Below, piece by piece: positions 34,792 to 44,738 of a DNA stretch of 64,000 nucleotides; the first letter of the stretch is position 1; each line of letters opens with the position of its first letter. This DNA is from Porticoccus sp041395745. Its GTDB lineage: Bacteria; Pseudomonadota; Gammaproteobacteria; Pseudomonadales; Porticoccaceae. The translations under genes and the position numbers were made by a program. The stretch is taken from contig JAWKZV010000003.1 of assembly GCA_041395745.1 (NCBI GenBank), positions 1 through 64,000 on the forward strand, given 5' to 3'. The notes beneath the pieces were generated by a model that saw only the letters and a list, made by a program, of their open reading frames with translations, ran no database searches and had not been told where the DNA came from.

Positions 34792-37007
34792 CGTGTTTCC
34801 TCGGCTATTTTCATCCCCGCTCTGTTAGCCAGTGCTACAAAGCCCGGGAATGATGTCGCCACATTGTTACAGTTCCGTATCAGAATCGGCTGTGAAGCCC
34901 GCAGTGATGCCACTGCAAAAGACATGGCGATGCGGTGGTCACCGAGGCTGTCCACCTCGCCCCCACCAATGGGGCCGCCCTCGATCACAATGCCGTCCGA
35001 GGTCGGCTCAGCCTTTACCCCGACAATCTTCAGTCCGTCCGCCATGGCCTGGATGCGGTCGCTCTCCTTGACCCGCAGCTCCTCGGCACCGGTCAGCACG
35101 GTCTTACCCTCGGCACAGGCCGCCGCCACAAACAGTGCTGGGAATTCGTCGATGGCCAACGGCACCTGGTCTTCCGGAATCTCAATACCGTGCAGTGGCG
35201 CGTAGCGCACCCGGATGTCCGCCACCGGCTCACCGCCTACCTCACGGTAATTGCTGAGTTCCAGATCAGCCCCCATCATCTGCAGGATATTGATCACCCC
35301 GATGCGGGTGGGATTGACACCCACATGGGTGAGGGTGATATCCGAACCCGGGGCAATGGCCGCAGCGACCATAAAGAAAGTCGCGGAGGAAATGTCCGCA
35401 GGAACGTCGATCGCCGTGGCGGTCAGTTTGCCGCCGCCATTGAGCTCCGCCACAGCACCATCGCGCTGCACCGGATAACCGAAACCGCTCAACATGCGCT
35501 CGGTGTGGTCGCGGGTGGGAGCCGGTTCCGTAGTGCGGGTTTTACCCTCGGCATAGAGTCCTGCCAGCAATACACAGGATTTCACCTGGGCGCTGGCCAT
35601 AGGTAATTTGTAATCAATCCCTTTCAGGGACTGGCCACCTTTGATGCGCAGCGGTGGCCGGCCACCCTCGGCGGTATCGATCACTGCCCCCATCTGCCGC
35701 AACGGCCCAGCCACTCTCTCCATGGGACGCTTGGTGAGGGATTCATCACCGGTGAGCTCCACATCAAATGTCTGACCGGACAGCAGCCCCGCCAGCAGGC
35801 GCATGGAGGTACCGGAGTTGCCCAGATACAACGGCCCAACCGGAGCTTTCAGGCCATGAATGCCTACACCATGAATCACCACGCGACCGTTTACCGGCCC
35901 TTCAATCACCACCCCCATGTCCCTGAAAGCCTGCAGTGTTGCAAGACTGTCTTCACCCTCGAGGAAACCGGTGACCTCGGTGACACCATCAGCCAGAGAG
36001 CCGAGCATGATGGAACGGTGGGAAATGGATTTATCTCCGGGCACACGAATTTCGCCGGAAACGGTTTGACCGGGGGACACCCGGTAATCGATTGTCTGTG
36101 TCATGGGCTCCAGATAGGCCTTGTTTTCGAGCATCTTGGCAAAATGATTGCGAGCTTCCCTGGCACGGGTAAATACTCCCAGCAGGTACTCGCTGTCCTT
36201 TTTATTTATGGCCTCTTTGAGGCTATTTACATGATCGGTGAACTTGTCCAGCACCGACAGCAGGGCGCTGCTGTTGGCCATCACAATGTCGTGCCACATC
36301 ACCGGGTCGCTGGCGGCGATGCGGGTGAAGTCCCGAAAACCGCCGGCAGCATACCGGAAGATCTCCCGGTTTTCCCGCATATGGGATAAGGTGTCGACCA
36401 AGGTATAAGCCAGCATGTGCGGCAGGTGACTGGTGGCGGCCAGCACTTCATCGTGTTCCGCCACGGGCATTTCACTGATCACCGCACCGGCACCCTGCCA
36501 AAGCTCGCGCACCAACCGCAGGTGGTTGTCACCGGTTTCCGGCAGAGGTGTGAGGATGACGCGATGATCGTCGAACAGCCCTGAATTGGCCGCTTCGACG
36601 CCGCTTTTCTCCGAGCCGGCGATGGGGTGACCGGGTACAAACTGGGCTGGCACTTCGCCATAGGCCTGGCGCACCGCATCCACCACACTGCCTTTCACCG
36701 AGGCCACGTCGGTAATGGTCACTGAGGGCGCTAACAGCGGCTGCAACTGGCGCACAATGGCGGGCACCGTCAGGGTCGGCACGCCAATCAGCACCACATC
36801 CCCTTCACCCAGCTCGGCGGCAATGTCTTCCACCCGCGTCACCACCCGGTCGACGACCCCATTAGCCAGAGCCTTGGTGAGGGTTTCCGGATTGCGGGAG
36901 CTGCCGATCACTTCCCGGCACAGCCCCCGCTCGCGCGCAGCTTTGGCGAGGCTGCCGCCGATCAGCCCGAGTCCGACCACCAGCAGGCGGTTGACTACCG
37001 CGACCAT
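34788..37007 (-). CDS. Fused prephenate dehydrogenase / EPSP synthase
   Basis: Bifunctional 739-residue protein. The N-terminal ~290 residues are TyrA-like, with NAD-binding GLGLIGGS at residue 12 and HPIAGSEKSG further on. The C-terminal ~440 residues are AroA, 3-phosphoshikimate 1-carboxyvinyltransferase, starting VSGEIRVPGDKSISHRS and containing GNSGTSMRLL, KRPMERV and DEFPALFVAA. One polypeptide thus makes chorismate precursor EPSP and converts prephenate toward tyrosine. This fusion is known from Pseudomonas relatives. It overlaps hisC by one base and cmk by four. Confidence 0.95.
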   Translation of the reverse strand: MVAVVNRLLVVGLGLIGGSLAKAARERGLCREVIGSSRNPETLTKALANGVVDRVVTRVEDIAAELGEGDVVLIGVPTLTVPAIVRQLQPLLAPSVTITDVASVKGSVVDAVRQAYGEVPAQFVPGHPIAGSEKSGVEAANSGLFDDHRVILTPLPETGDNHLRLVRELWQGAGAVISEMPVAEHDEVLAATSHLPHMLAYTLVDTLSHMRENREIFRYAAGGFRDFTRIAASDPVMWHDIVMANSSALLSVLDKFTDHVNSLKEAINKKDSEYLLGVFTRAREARNHFAKMLENKAYLEPMTQTIDYRVSPGQTVSGEIRVPGDKSISHRSIMLGSLADGVTEVTGFLEGEDSLATLQAFRDMGVVIEGPVNGRVVIHGVGIHGLKAPVGPLYLGNSGTSMRLLAGLLSGQTFDVELTGDESLTKRPMERVAGPLRQMGAVIDTAEGGRPPLRIKGGQSLKGIDYKLPMASAQVKSCVLLAGLYAEGKTRTTEPAPTRDHTERMLSGFGYPVQRDGAVAELNGGGKLTATAIDVPADISSATFFMVAAAIAPGSDITLTHVGVNPTRIGVINILQMMGADLELSNYREVGGEPVADIRVRYAPLHGIEIPEDQVPLAIDEFPALFVAAACAEGKTVLTGAEELRVKESDRIQAMADGLKIVGVKAEPTSDGIVIEGGPIGGGEVDSLGDHRIAMSFAVASLRASQPILIRNCNNVATSFPGFVALANRAGMKIAEETR

Positions 37008-38122
37008 CAGGCTGTCACTCCGTCATTCAGCAACTGCCCAAGAGCCTCCAGAAAACGACTGTTTTCCTCAGGCAACCCGATGGAAATCCGCAGGTGGTTT
37101 GGCATGCCATACAGGGCAATGGGGCGCACAATCACACCCTTTCGCAACAGCGCCTGGTACAAGGCGGCGGCATCGCCGGGAATCTGCACAGCGACAAAGT
37201 TGCCGGCCGAGGGAATATAGGCCAGCCCCAACTGTTCAAATCCCGCCGTGAGCTGTTCATAGCCCTTGCGGTTGAGTTCGATGCTCTTTTGCAGGTAGTC
37301 GGCGTCATCCAGTACTGCCTGGGCGGCGGCCAGAGCCAGGCCATTGACGTTGAACGGCTGGCGCAGGCGATTGAGAATATCTGCCACATCCGGGTGGGAA
37401 ATGGCATAGCCGACTCGCAGAGCCGCCAGGCCATAGGCCTTGGAGAAAGTGCGAGTCACTACCAGGTTCGGGTAGCGATCAATAAGTGTCAGGCCACTGC
37501 CGTAGTCGGCTTCAGTGACGTATTCGCAATAGGCCTCATCCAGCACCACCAACACGTGTTCCGGCACCCGCTGCATCAAGTCTTCGATCTCGGAGAAGGT
37601 AGCCCAGGTGCCAGTAGGGTTATTGGGATTGGCGACAAAGAGCAGCCGGGTATTTTTATCTACGGCCTCGGCCATCGCCGCCAGATCGTGGCCCCAGTTG
37701 CGTGCAGGGACGATTACCGCCTTGGCATTTTGGGCAGTAATGGCCAGCTGGTAGACGATAAAGGCGTGTTCAGAGACTACAGCATTGTGCTGTGCCCCCA
37801 GAAATCCCCGCGCCAACAACTCCAGCACGTCGTTGGAGCCGTTGCCCAGAGTAATCTGTTTAGCATCAACCCCCAGACGGGCTGCCAACTTGCTTTTCAG
37901 ATAGAAGCCATTGCCATCGGGATAGCGAGCTCCGTCTTTCAATGCTTTTTCAATAGCGGCCCTGGCAGCAGCGCTCAATCCCAAGGGATTCTCGTTGCTG
38001 GCCAGCTTGATGGCACCGCTGATACCCAGCTCCCGCTCCAGCTCTTCCACCGGCTTGCCGCCCTGGTAGGGCTGCAGGTGCTGAACACCGGGCAGTGCCA
38101 GGCCTTTCAAATCCACGCTCAT
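37007..38122 (-). CDS. hisC: Histidinol-phosphate / aromatic aminotransferase
   Basis: PLP enzyme of fold type I. 371 residues. SNENPLGLS at ~40, NPNNPTGTW, and the PLP-lysine motif RTFSKAYGLAALRVGYA. The position between pheA and tyrA-aroA suggests it mainly transaminates phenylpyruvate and hydroxyphenylpyruvate or serves as a second HisC; no other his gene is nearby. It starts 24 bases after the restored pheA end. Confidence 0.93.
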   Translation of the reverse strand: MSVDLKGLALPGVQHLQPYQGGKPVEELERELGISGAIKLASNENPLGLSAAARAAIEKALKDGARYPDGNGFYLKSKLAARLGVDAKQITLGNGSNDVLELLARGFLGAQHNAVVSEHAFIVYQLAITAQNAKAVIVPARNWGHDLAAMAEAVDKNTRLLFVANPNNPTGTWATFSEIEDLMQRVPEHVLVVLDEAYCEYVTEADYGSGLTLIDRYPNLVVTRTFSKAYGLAALRVGYAISHPDVADILNRLRQPFNVNGLALAAAQAVLDDADYLQKSIELNRKGYEQLTAGFEQLGLAYIPSAGNFVAVQIPGDAAALYQALLRKGVIVRPIALYGMPNHLRISIGLPEENSRFLEALGQLLNDGVTA

Positions 38123-38145
38123 AGGTATTTTGTTCTTGATTCTGT

Positions 38146-39230
38146 TTACAGCACGGCCTTCGGATAGGAGCCGAGCACTCTCAGATCGGCGACGATGCTG
38201 CTCACTTCCGCGAGCACAGCCGAGACCTTGGGATCATCCTTGTGTCCCACGAAATCGATAAAAACACGTAGGTCCACTTGCCGGTTCGGGAGGGCCGGGT
38301 TTCCACCCGGGTCAGGTCCACGCCGTTGCGGTGGAACGGCTCCAGCAGGTTGTGCAGGGCACCGGGCTCGTTGCGCACCGCGACGATAATCGATGTCTTG
38401 TCATCGCCGCTGGGTGGGATGGCATCCCGCCCGATAATAAGAAAGCGCGTGGAGTTATCCGGCCGGTCCTCAATTTTTTCATTCAGCCTGGTCAGGCCAT
38501 ACAGCTCCGCCGCCATATCGCCGGCGATAGCGGCACTGTTCCACTCTCCCTTGATCCGTTTGGCAGCCTCTGCATTGCTGCTCACCGCAATGCGCTCCGC
38601 TTTCGGGTAGTGACCATCCAACCACTGGCGGCACTGAGCCAAGGACTGGGAATGGGAATAGATCCGGGTAATGTGATCGGTATGAGTATTAGGCCCTACC
38701 AGCAAGTGGTGGTGGATGCGCAACTCCACTTCGCCGCAGATTTTCAGGGTGGAATCCAGGAAAGTATCCAGGGTGTGGTTAATCATGCCCTCGGTGGAAT
38801 TCTCCACCGGCACCACACCGTAGTTGGCCGCGCCGGCAGCCACCTCCCGAAACACTTCATCAATGGCACCCATGGGTATCGCCACTGCGGAGTGACCGAA
38901 GTGTTTCAAGGCTGCCTGTTGGGTGAAGGTGCCCTCCGGACCGAGGAACGCCACTTTGACAGGCTGCTCCAGCGCCAGACAGGCGGACATGATCTCGCGG
39001 AACAGCCGCGCCATTTCCTCATTGTCCAGCGGGCCCCGGTTTTTCGCCATAATGTGGCGCAGTACCTGGGCTTCACGCTCCGGGCGGTAAAAGACGGTCT
39101 CCCCCGCCGCCAGTTTCACCTCTGCCACCTGCTGGGCGCACTTGGCACGCTCGCTGATCAGGGCGAGAATCCGGTCGTCAATGGCATCAATTTGCTCGCG
39201 CAGCTGGCTTAGTTCTTTATCCCCTGCCAT
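38146..39230 (-). CDS. pheA: Chorismate mutase/prephenate dehydratase, frameshifted in ACT domain
   Basis: P-protein that converts chorismate to phenylpyruvate, with feedback by phenylalanine. AroQ-type mutase (~1-90), dehydratase domain with AFLGPEGTFTQQAA and VPVENSTEGMINHTLD, then an ACT domain starting TSIIVAVRNEPGALHNLLE and ESRP-equivalent ETRPSRTGKW. As sequenced, the frame runs off to a stop at 38202 because a five-base T run on the minus strand (A run 38260-38264) lacks one base. Adding one T restores FIDFVGHKDDPKVSAVLAEV and the usual ending GSYPKAVL with TAA at 38146, giving 361 residues. Either a sequencing error or a real mutation removing the last third of the regulatory domain. 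Confidence 0.9.
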
Positions 39231-39242
39231 ACCTTTAGCCCG

Positions 39243-41804
39243 TTACTCCACACTCTCTTCGCCTAGGGACTCGTCTTCCTGCTCTTCGATACGGGCCAGC
39301 CCCACCAGGGACTCACCTTCCTTGAGGCGAATCACCCGGACGCCCTGGGTATTGCGGCCGAGAACGGAAATTTCCTCACTGCGGGTACGAACCATGGTGC
39401 CCTGATCAGAGATCAGCATGATTTCGTCTCCCACAAACAACTGCACTGCTCCCACCAGCGGACCGTTGCGAGCGCTGTCCTGCATGGCGATCATGCCCTT
39501 GCCGCCGCGCCCCTTGGTGGGGAACTCAGACAGCAGGGTGCGTTTGCCATAGCCATTCTGGGATACTGTCAGCACGTAGCCGTCTTGCTCCGGGATCACC
39601 ATTGACAGCACCTGGTGTTCGTCGGGAAGGCGCATGCCGCGCACCCCTTTCGACACCCGCCCCATGGCGCGCACATCCTCTTCGGCAAAGCGCACCGCCT
39701 TGCCCTCGCTGCTGAACAACATCACGTCGCAATTGCCGTCTGTGATGGCAGTGCCCACCAGGTGATCGCCCTCCACCAGATCGACCGCGCGCAAGCCGAC
39801 GCTGCGCGGGCGGGAGAACTGATCGAGGGAGGTTTTCTTCACCGTGCCATTGGCAGTGGCCATGATCACGAACCGGTCTTCCCGGTATTCGTCCACCGGC
39901 AGGATGGAGGTGATGCGTTCATTCTCCTCCAGCGGCAGCAGGTTCACCATCGGGCGGCCGCGGGAATTGCGACCGGCCAAGGGAATCTGGTACACCTTCA
40001 GCCAGTACACTTTGCCGAGGCTGGTAAAACAGAGCACGGTGGTGTGGGTGTTGGCAATCAGCAGGTGTTCGACGAAGTCCTCGTCCTTCACTGCCGTAGC
40101 CGATTTACCCATACCACCGCGGCGCTGGGCCTGATAATCGCTGAGAGGCTGTGTCTTGGCGTAACCACCGTGGGAAATAGTCAGCACCCGGTCTTCTTCG
40201 GTAATCAGATCCTCGATTGTCAGGTCGTGTTGCGACTCGACAATCTCGGTACGGCGCGCGTCACCAAACTCCTCGCTGACTTCCCGCAGCTCCTGGCGGA
40301 TCACTTCCATCAGCCGCTCGTGGGAACCGAGAATCTCCAGATACTCCGCAATCTCTAGCAGTTTTTCCTGATATTCGGCGAGCAGCTTGTCGTGCTCCAT
40401 GCCGGTCAGACGGTGCAGGCGCAACTCCAGGATCGCTTGGGCCTGAGCCGGAGACAGGTAGTATTTGCCATCGCGCATGCCGAACTGGGGCTCCAGCTCC
40501 TCCGGACGGCAAGCGTTACTGCCAGCGCGCTCCAGGAACTGACTGACCGCCGCAGCGGGCCAACCCTGGGCGATAAGGCGCTCCTTGGCCTCTGCAGGGG
40601 TCGGTGAAGCCTTGATCAGCTCGATCACCGGGTCGATATTGGCGATTGCCACCGCCAGACCTTCCAGAATATGGCCGCGTTCGCGGGCCTTGCGCAGCAG
40701 GTAGATGGTACGGCGAGTCACCACTTCACGGCGGTGACGCACGAAGGCATCAAGCATCTCCTTGAGATTGAGAGTGCGCGGCTGGTCATCCACCAGCGCC
40801 ACCATGTTGATGCCAAATACGCTTTGCAGCTGGGTCTGGGCGTAGAGATTGTTGAGTACAACCTCGCCCACGTCACCGCGCTTGATCTCGATGACCACGC
40901 GCAAACCGTCCTTATCGGACTCGTCACGCAGCTCGGAAATACCTTCCAGTTTCTTCTCTTTCACCAGCTCGGCGATACGCTCGATCAGTCGCGCCTTGTT
41001 CAGCTGATAGGGAATCTCGCTGATGATGATGGTCTCGCGGCCCGTCTTCTCATTTGTTTCGACTTCCGCGCGAGCGCGCACATAGATGCGACCGCGACCG
41101 GTGCGGTAGGCCTGCACAATGCCGGCCTTGCCGTTGATGATAGCGGCGGTGGGGAAATCCGGGCCGGGGATGTATTCCATCAGCTCGTCAATGGATATCT
41201 CCGGGTTGTCGATCAGCGCCAGGCAGCCATTCACCACTTCTTTGAGGTTGTGGGGAGGAATATTGGTGGCCATACCCACAGCGATACCGGATGAACCATT
41301 CACCAGCAGGTTGGGCACCCGGGTGGGCAATACGGCGGGAATCAGTTCTGTGCCGTCGTAGTTTTCCACATAGTCGACGGTTTCCTTGTCCAGGTCCGCC
41401 AGCAGGGAGTGGGAAATCTTCGCCATGCGGATTTCGGTGTACCGCATGGCCGCGGCGGAGTCGCCGTCGATGGAACCGAAGTTGCCCTGACCGTCCACCA
41501 GCATATAGCGCAGCGAGAAAGGCTGGGCCATGCGCACGATGGTGTCGTATACGGCGGAATCGCCATGGGGATGATATTTACCGATCACATCACCCACCAC
41601 CCGGGCGGACTTCTTGTAGGGCTTGTTCCAATCGTTGTTGAGCACACTCATGGCGAAAAGCACCCGACGATGCACCGGCTTCAGGCCATCGCGCACATCG
41701 GGCAGCGCCCGACCGACGATCACGCTCATGGCGTAATCCAGGTACGACTGGCGCAATTCGTCTTCGATATTGACGGGCAGGACTTCTCTGGCTAATTCAC
41801 CCAT
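39243..41804 (-). CDS. gyrA: DNA gyrase subunit A
   Basis: Breaks and rejoins DNA for negative supercoiling. 853 residues. Catalytic tyrosine Y122 (AAAMRYTE) and the quinolone region HPHGDSAVYDT with S83 and D87 in the wild-type, susceptible form. C-terminal beta-pinwheel with the GyrA box QRRGGMGK and an acidic tail. In Pseudomonas serC lies between gyrA and pheA; here pheA follows directly after 12 bases. Confidence 0.98.
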   Translation of the reverse strand: MGELAREVLPVNIEDELRQSYLDYAMSVIVGRALPDVRDGLKPVHRRVLFAMSVLNNDWNKPYKKSARVVGDVIGKYHPHGDSAVYDTIVRMAQPFSLRYMLVDGQGNFGSIDGDSAAAMRYTEIRMAKISHSLLADLDKETVDYVENYDGTELIPAVLPTRVPNLLVNGSSGIAVGMATNIPPHNLKEVVNGCLALIDNPEISIDELMEYIPGPDFPTAAIINGKAGIVQAYRTGRGRIYVRARAEVETNEKTGRETIIISEIPYQLNKARLIERIAELVKEKKLEGISELRDESDKDGLRVVIEIKRGDVGEVVLNNLYAQTQLQSVFGINMVALVDDQPRTLNLKEMLDAFVRHRREVVTRRTIYLLRKARERGHILEGLAVAIANIDPVIELIKASPTPAEAKERLIAQGWPAAAVSQFLERAGSNACRPEELEPQFGMRDGKYYLSPAQAQAILELRLHRLTGMEHDKLLAEYQEKLLEIAEYLEILGSHERLMEVIRQELREVSEEFGDARRTEIVESQHDLTIEDLITEEDRVLTISHGGYAKTQPLSDYQAQRRGGMGKSATAVKDEDFVEHLLIANTHTTVLCFTSLGKVYWLKVYQIPLAGRNSRGRPMVNLLPLEENERITSILPVDEYREDRFVIMATANGTVKKTSLDQFSRPRSVGLRAVDLVEGDHLVGTAITDGNCDVMLFSSEGKAVRFAEEDVRAMGRVSKGVRGMRLPDEHQVLSMVIPEQDGYVLTVSQNGYGKRTLLSEFPTKGRGGKGMIAMQDSARNGPLVGAVQLFVGDEIMLISDQGTMVRTRSEEISVLGRNTQGVRVIRLKEGESLVGLARIEEQEDESLGEESVE

Positions 41805-41979
41805 GCTACTGCTCGATCCCCTTCTGTTTATATTTCTGCTGAGGCGCCTGATGGCGCCAAAACAAGCGCGAGATCATACCACAAATCGTGCCGCCGACGC
41901 CCATGTATCCCTTTGTTTAATGATCTTTTTTCTGCGGGTATACTGCCCTGCCCCATGGCCGTTACAGGATTGCCGAACG

Positions 41980-43305
41980 ATGACCAATGAACCCATCGAT
42001 CTGCTGATTTCAGCGCGCTGGATTATCCCGGTCATTCCGGAAGACCAGGTCTTTGAAAATTGCAGTGTGGCCATCAATGGGGGTGACATCATTGCCCTGC
42101 TGCCCACCTCAGAGGCAAAGCGTAAATACCTGCCGCGTCAGCACGTGGAACTGGACAACCATGTACTGATCCCCGGCCTGATCAACGCCCACGGCCACGC
42201 TGCCATGACCCTGCTGCGTGGCTTTGCCGACGATTACCCCCTGAAAACCTGGCTGGAGGAACACATCTGGCCCGTAGAAATGCGCTGGGTCAGCGAGGAA
42301 TTTGTGCAGGATGGCACTGAACTGGCCATTGCGGAAATGATCCGCAGCGGCACCAGCTGCTTCTCCGACATGTACTTTTTCCCGGAGAGCTCCGCCAAAG
42401 CTGCGAGCCACGCGGGCATACGCAGCCAGATTGCCTTCCCGGTGTTTGACTTCCCCTCCCCCTGGGGACGCGGTCCGGACGAATACATCCACAAGGGCCT
42501 GCAACTGCGGGACGACTACAAGGGTCGCGAACTGACCCGCATCGCCTTCGGCCCACATGCCCCCTATACAGTCAGCGACGAGCCTCTGCGCAAAATCGCC
42601 ACCTACTCGGAAGAACTGGATGCGCCGGTGCAGATCCACCTGCACGAAACGGCGGGAGAAGTAGCCGATAGCCTGAAACAGTTTGGCAAACGCCCCATCG
42701 AGCGGCTCAAAGAGCTTGAATTCTTCTCACCGCTGACCCAGTGCGTGCATATGACCACACTGGACGACAGCGATACCGACACCATCGCCGCCTACAATTC
42801 CCAGGTGATCCACTGCCCGGAATCCAACCTGAAACTGGCCAGCGGCCTTTGCCCGGTGGCAAAACTGCTGGGGGCCGGTATCAATGTTGCGATCGGCACT
42901 GACGGTGCCGCCAGCAACAACGACCTGAACATGTTTGGCGAGCTGCACACTGCGGCACTGGTGGCCAAGGCCGTGGCCGGCGACCCCACCGTGGTGGATG
43001 CCCACCAGGCGCTGCGATTAGCCACCATCAATGGTGCCCGCGCCCTGGGCTGGGCCGACCGCATCGGCAGCATCGAAGCCGGCAAGGCGGCCGATCTGGC
43101 GGCAGTGGAGCTGGGGACAATTGAAAGCGAACCGCTGTATAATCCCGCCTCCCAGCTGGTCTATACCAACGCCGGCAGCCGCGTCAGCCACCTCTGGGTC
43201 AACGGCAACCCGCTGATGTCCGAGCGGCAGCTTCTGACCGTTAATGAACAGGAAGTACTGACCAAAGCCCGGCTGTGGCGCCGCAAGTTTATCGATCAAT
43301 CCTGA
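41980..43305 (+). CDS. mtaD: 5-methylthioadenosine/S-adenosylhomocysteine deaminase (TRZ/ATZ family)
   Basis: Metal-dependent amidohydrolase that deaminates methylthioadenosine or SAH; some family members act on other purines or triazines. 441 residues from ATG 41980 (MTNEPIDLLISARWI); a frame from 41770 starts inside the gyrA region and is rejected. Metal motifs NAHGHAAMTLLRG, HLHET and GTDGAASNND are all present. A TATACT at 41939-41944 may be the -10, but no well-spaced -35 was found. It heads an operon with ubiG, mupP and yciK. Confidence 0.9.
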   Translation: MTNEPIDLLISARWIIPVIPEDQVFENCSVAINGGDIIALLPTSEAKRKYLPRQHVELDNHVLIPGLINAHGHAAMTLLRGFADDYPLKTWLEEHIWPVEMRWVSEEFVQDGTELAIAEMIRSGTSCFSDMYFFPESSAKAASHAGIRSQIAFPVFDFPSPWGRGPDEYIHKGLQLRDDYKGRELTRIAFGPHAPYTVSDEPLRKIATYSEELDAPVQIHLHETAGEVADSLKQFGKRPIERLKELEFFSPLTQCVHMTTLDDSDTDTIAAYNSQVIHCPESNLKLASGLCPVAKLLGAGINVAIGTDGAASNNDLNMFGELHTAALVAKAVAGDPTVVDAHQALRLATINGARALGWADRIGSIEAGKAADLAAVELGTIESEPLYNPASQLVYTNAGSRVSHLWVNGNPLMSERQLLTVNEQEVLTKARLWRRKFIDQS

Positions 43306-43313
43306 AGCCCGTC

Positions 43314-44048
43314 ATGCAAACAGAAACACCTGGAATAGAGATGCCATCTCCCAATATTGACCGCGCTGAAATTGCCAAGTTTGAAGCCCTGGCCAGCCGC
43401 TGGTGGGACAAGGAAAGCGAATTCAAACCACTGCACGAGATCAATCCGTTGCGCGCCAACTGGATCGATGCACACTCCCCGGTGGCCGAATGCAAGCTGC
43501 TGGACGTGGGCTGTGGCGGCGGCATCCTGGCAGAAGCCATGGCCCACCGCGGCGCCGAAGTTACCGGCATTGATATGGGTGAGGCGCCGCTGGCGGTGGC
43601 CCAACTGCACGGCCTGGAGAGCGGCATCGCCGTGAACTACCAGCGCTGCACCGCCGAGGAAATGGCCGAGCAATCCCCCGAGCAGTTCGACATCGTCACC
43701 TGCCTGGAAATGCTCGAACACGTACCGGACCCACTCTCTGTTATCGCCGCCTGCGCCCGACTGGTGAAACCCGGCGGCCACCTGTATTTCTCCACCATCA
43801 ACCGCAACCCCAAATCCTACCTGCTGGCGGTAATCGGCGCGGAGTACCTGCTGCGCATGCTCCCAAAAGGCACCCACGATTATGGCAAGTTTATCCGCCC
43901 GTCCGAGCTGGGTAACTGGGTCCGGGATTGCGGGCTGGAATTGCATGACATGACCGGCCTAGTCTACAACCCGCTGACCCGACGCTATCGGTTGCATCCG
44001 CGGGACGTGGATGTCAACTACATGGTCTATGCGCGCAAACCAGCCTAA
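43314..44048 (+). CDS. ubiG: Ubiquinone O-methyltransferase UbiG
   Basis: Does both O-methylations of ubiquinone synthesis using SAM. 244 residues from ATG 43314 (MQTETPGIEMPSPN); ATG 43341 with GGA upstream is also possible. The family N-terminus EIAKFEALASRWWDKESEFKPLH and SAM motif LDVGCGGGILAEA are clear, followed by EMLEHVPDP. MTA/SAH deaminase next door fits the SAM-by-product context. The stop overlaps the mupP start. Confidence 0.95.
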   Translation: MQTETPGIEMPSPNIDRAEIAKFEALASRWWDKESEFKPLHEINPLRANWIDAHSPVAECKLLDVGCGGGILAEAMAHRGAEVTGIDMGEAPLAVAQLHGLESGIAVNYQRCTAEEMAEQSPEQFDIVTCLEMLEHVPDPLSVIAACARLVKPGGHLYFSTINRNPKSYLLAVIGAEYLLRMLPKGTHDYGKFIRPSELGNWVRDCGLELHDMTGLVYNPLTRRYRLHPRDVDVNYMVYARKPA

Positions 44049-44728
44049 TGTCTGACATGATGACCAATACAGCCAAGTACCGCGCGGTGCTGTTCGACCT
44101 GGACGGCACACTGCTGGATACCGCCCCGGATTTTCTAACCTGCACCAACCGTTTGCTGGCCGACAAGGGCATGCCCCTGCTGGCGGAAGATGACATGCGG
44201 CGACTGGTGACCCACGGCTCCGCCGGCATCGTCAGAGGGGTCTTTGCCCTTGAACAGGATCACCCGGATTTCGAACCGATCCGCCAGGAACTGCTGACCC
44301 TCTATTTCGAAAACCTGGCAGATCGCACCCAGCCCTTCCCCGGCATTACCGAACTGCTGACAGAACTGGCACAACAGCAGATCCCCTGGGGGATCGTCAC
44401 CAACAAACCGGAACGTTACACTCTGGCCATTCTGCAACAACTGCCGCTGGTGGGTGCAGCCCCCGCTGCAGTGGTCTGCCCGGACCACGTGCAGCGCACC
44501 AAGCCCGACCCCGAATCCGTTCTACTCGCCTGTAAAATGCTGGCTGTTTCGCCTGAGCAAACCGTTTTTATCGGTGATCACCTGCGAGATATCGAAGCCG
44601 GGCTGCGCGCCGGCACCGCCACCATCGCCGCCGGTTACGGCTACCTCGACGAGAATGAAGACCCGACAAGCTGGGGTGCCGATCACACAGTCACCTGTGC
44701 CACCCAACTGGCAAAACTGATTTTCTGA
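44048..44728 (+). CDS. mupP: MurNAc-6-phosphate phosphatase MupP (HAD family)
   Basis: HAD hydrolase, 226 residues with DLDGTLLDTAP at the N-terminus, TNKPERYT in the middle and GDHLRDIEAGLRAG at the end. Gph-like phosphoglycolate phosphatases look very similar; I favour MupP because the ubiG-mupP-yciK order is where Pseudomonas has this peptidoglycan-recycling enzyme. Its ATG overlaps the ubiG stop codon by one base. Confidence 0.82.
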   Translation: MSDMMTNTAKYRAVLFDLDGTLLDTAPDFLTCTNRLLADKGMPLLAEDDMRRLVTHGSAGIVRGVFALEQDHPDFEPIRQELLTLYFENLADRTQPFPGITELLTELAQQQIPWGIVTNKPERYTLAILQQLPLVGAAPAAVVCPDHVQRTKPDPESVLLACKMLAVSPEQTVFIGDHLRDIEAGLRAGTATIAAGYGYLDENEDPTSWGADHTVTCATQLAKLIF

Positions 44729-44738
44729 AGGAAGACTC

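Noticed and set aside
41939..41944. TATACT as mtaD promoter -10
   Set aside because: The only -35-like TTGTTT lies 20 bases upstream, too far for a confident promoter.
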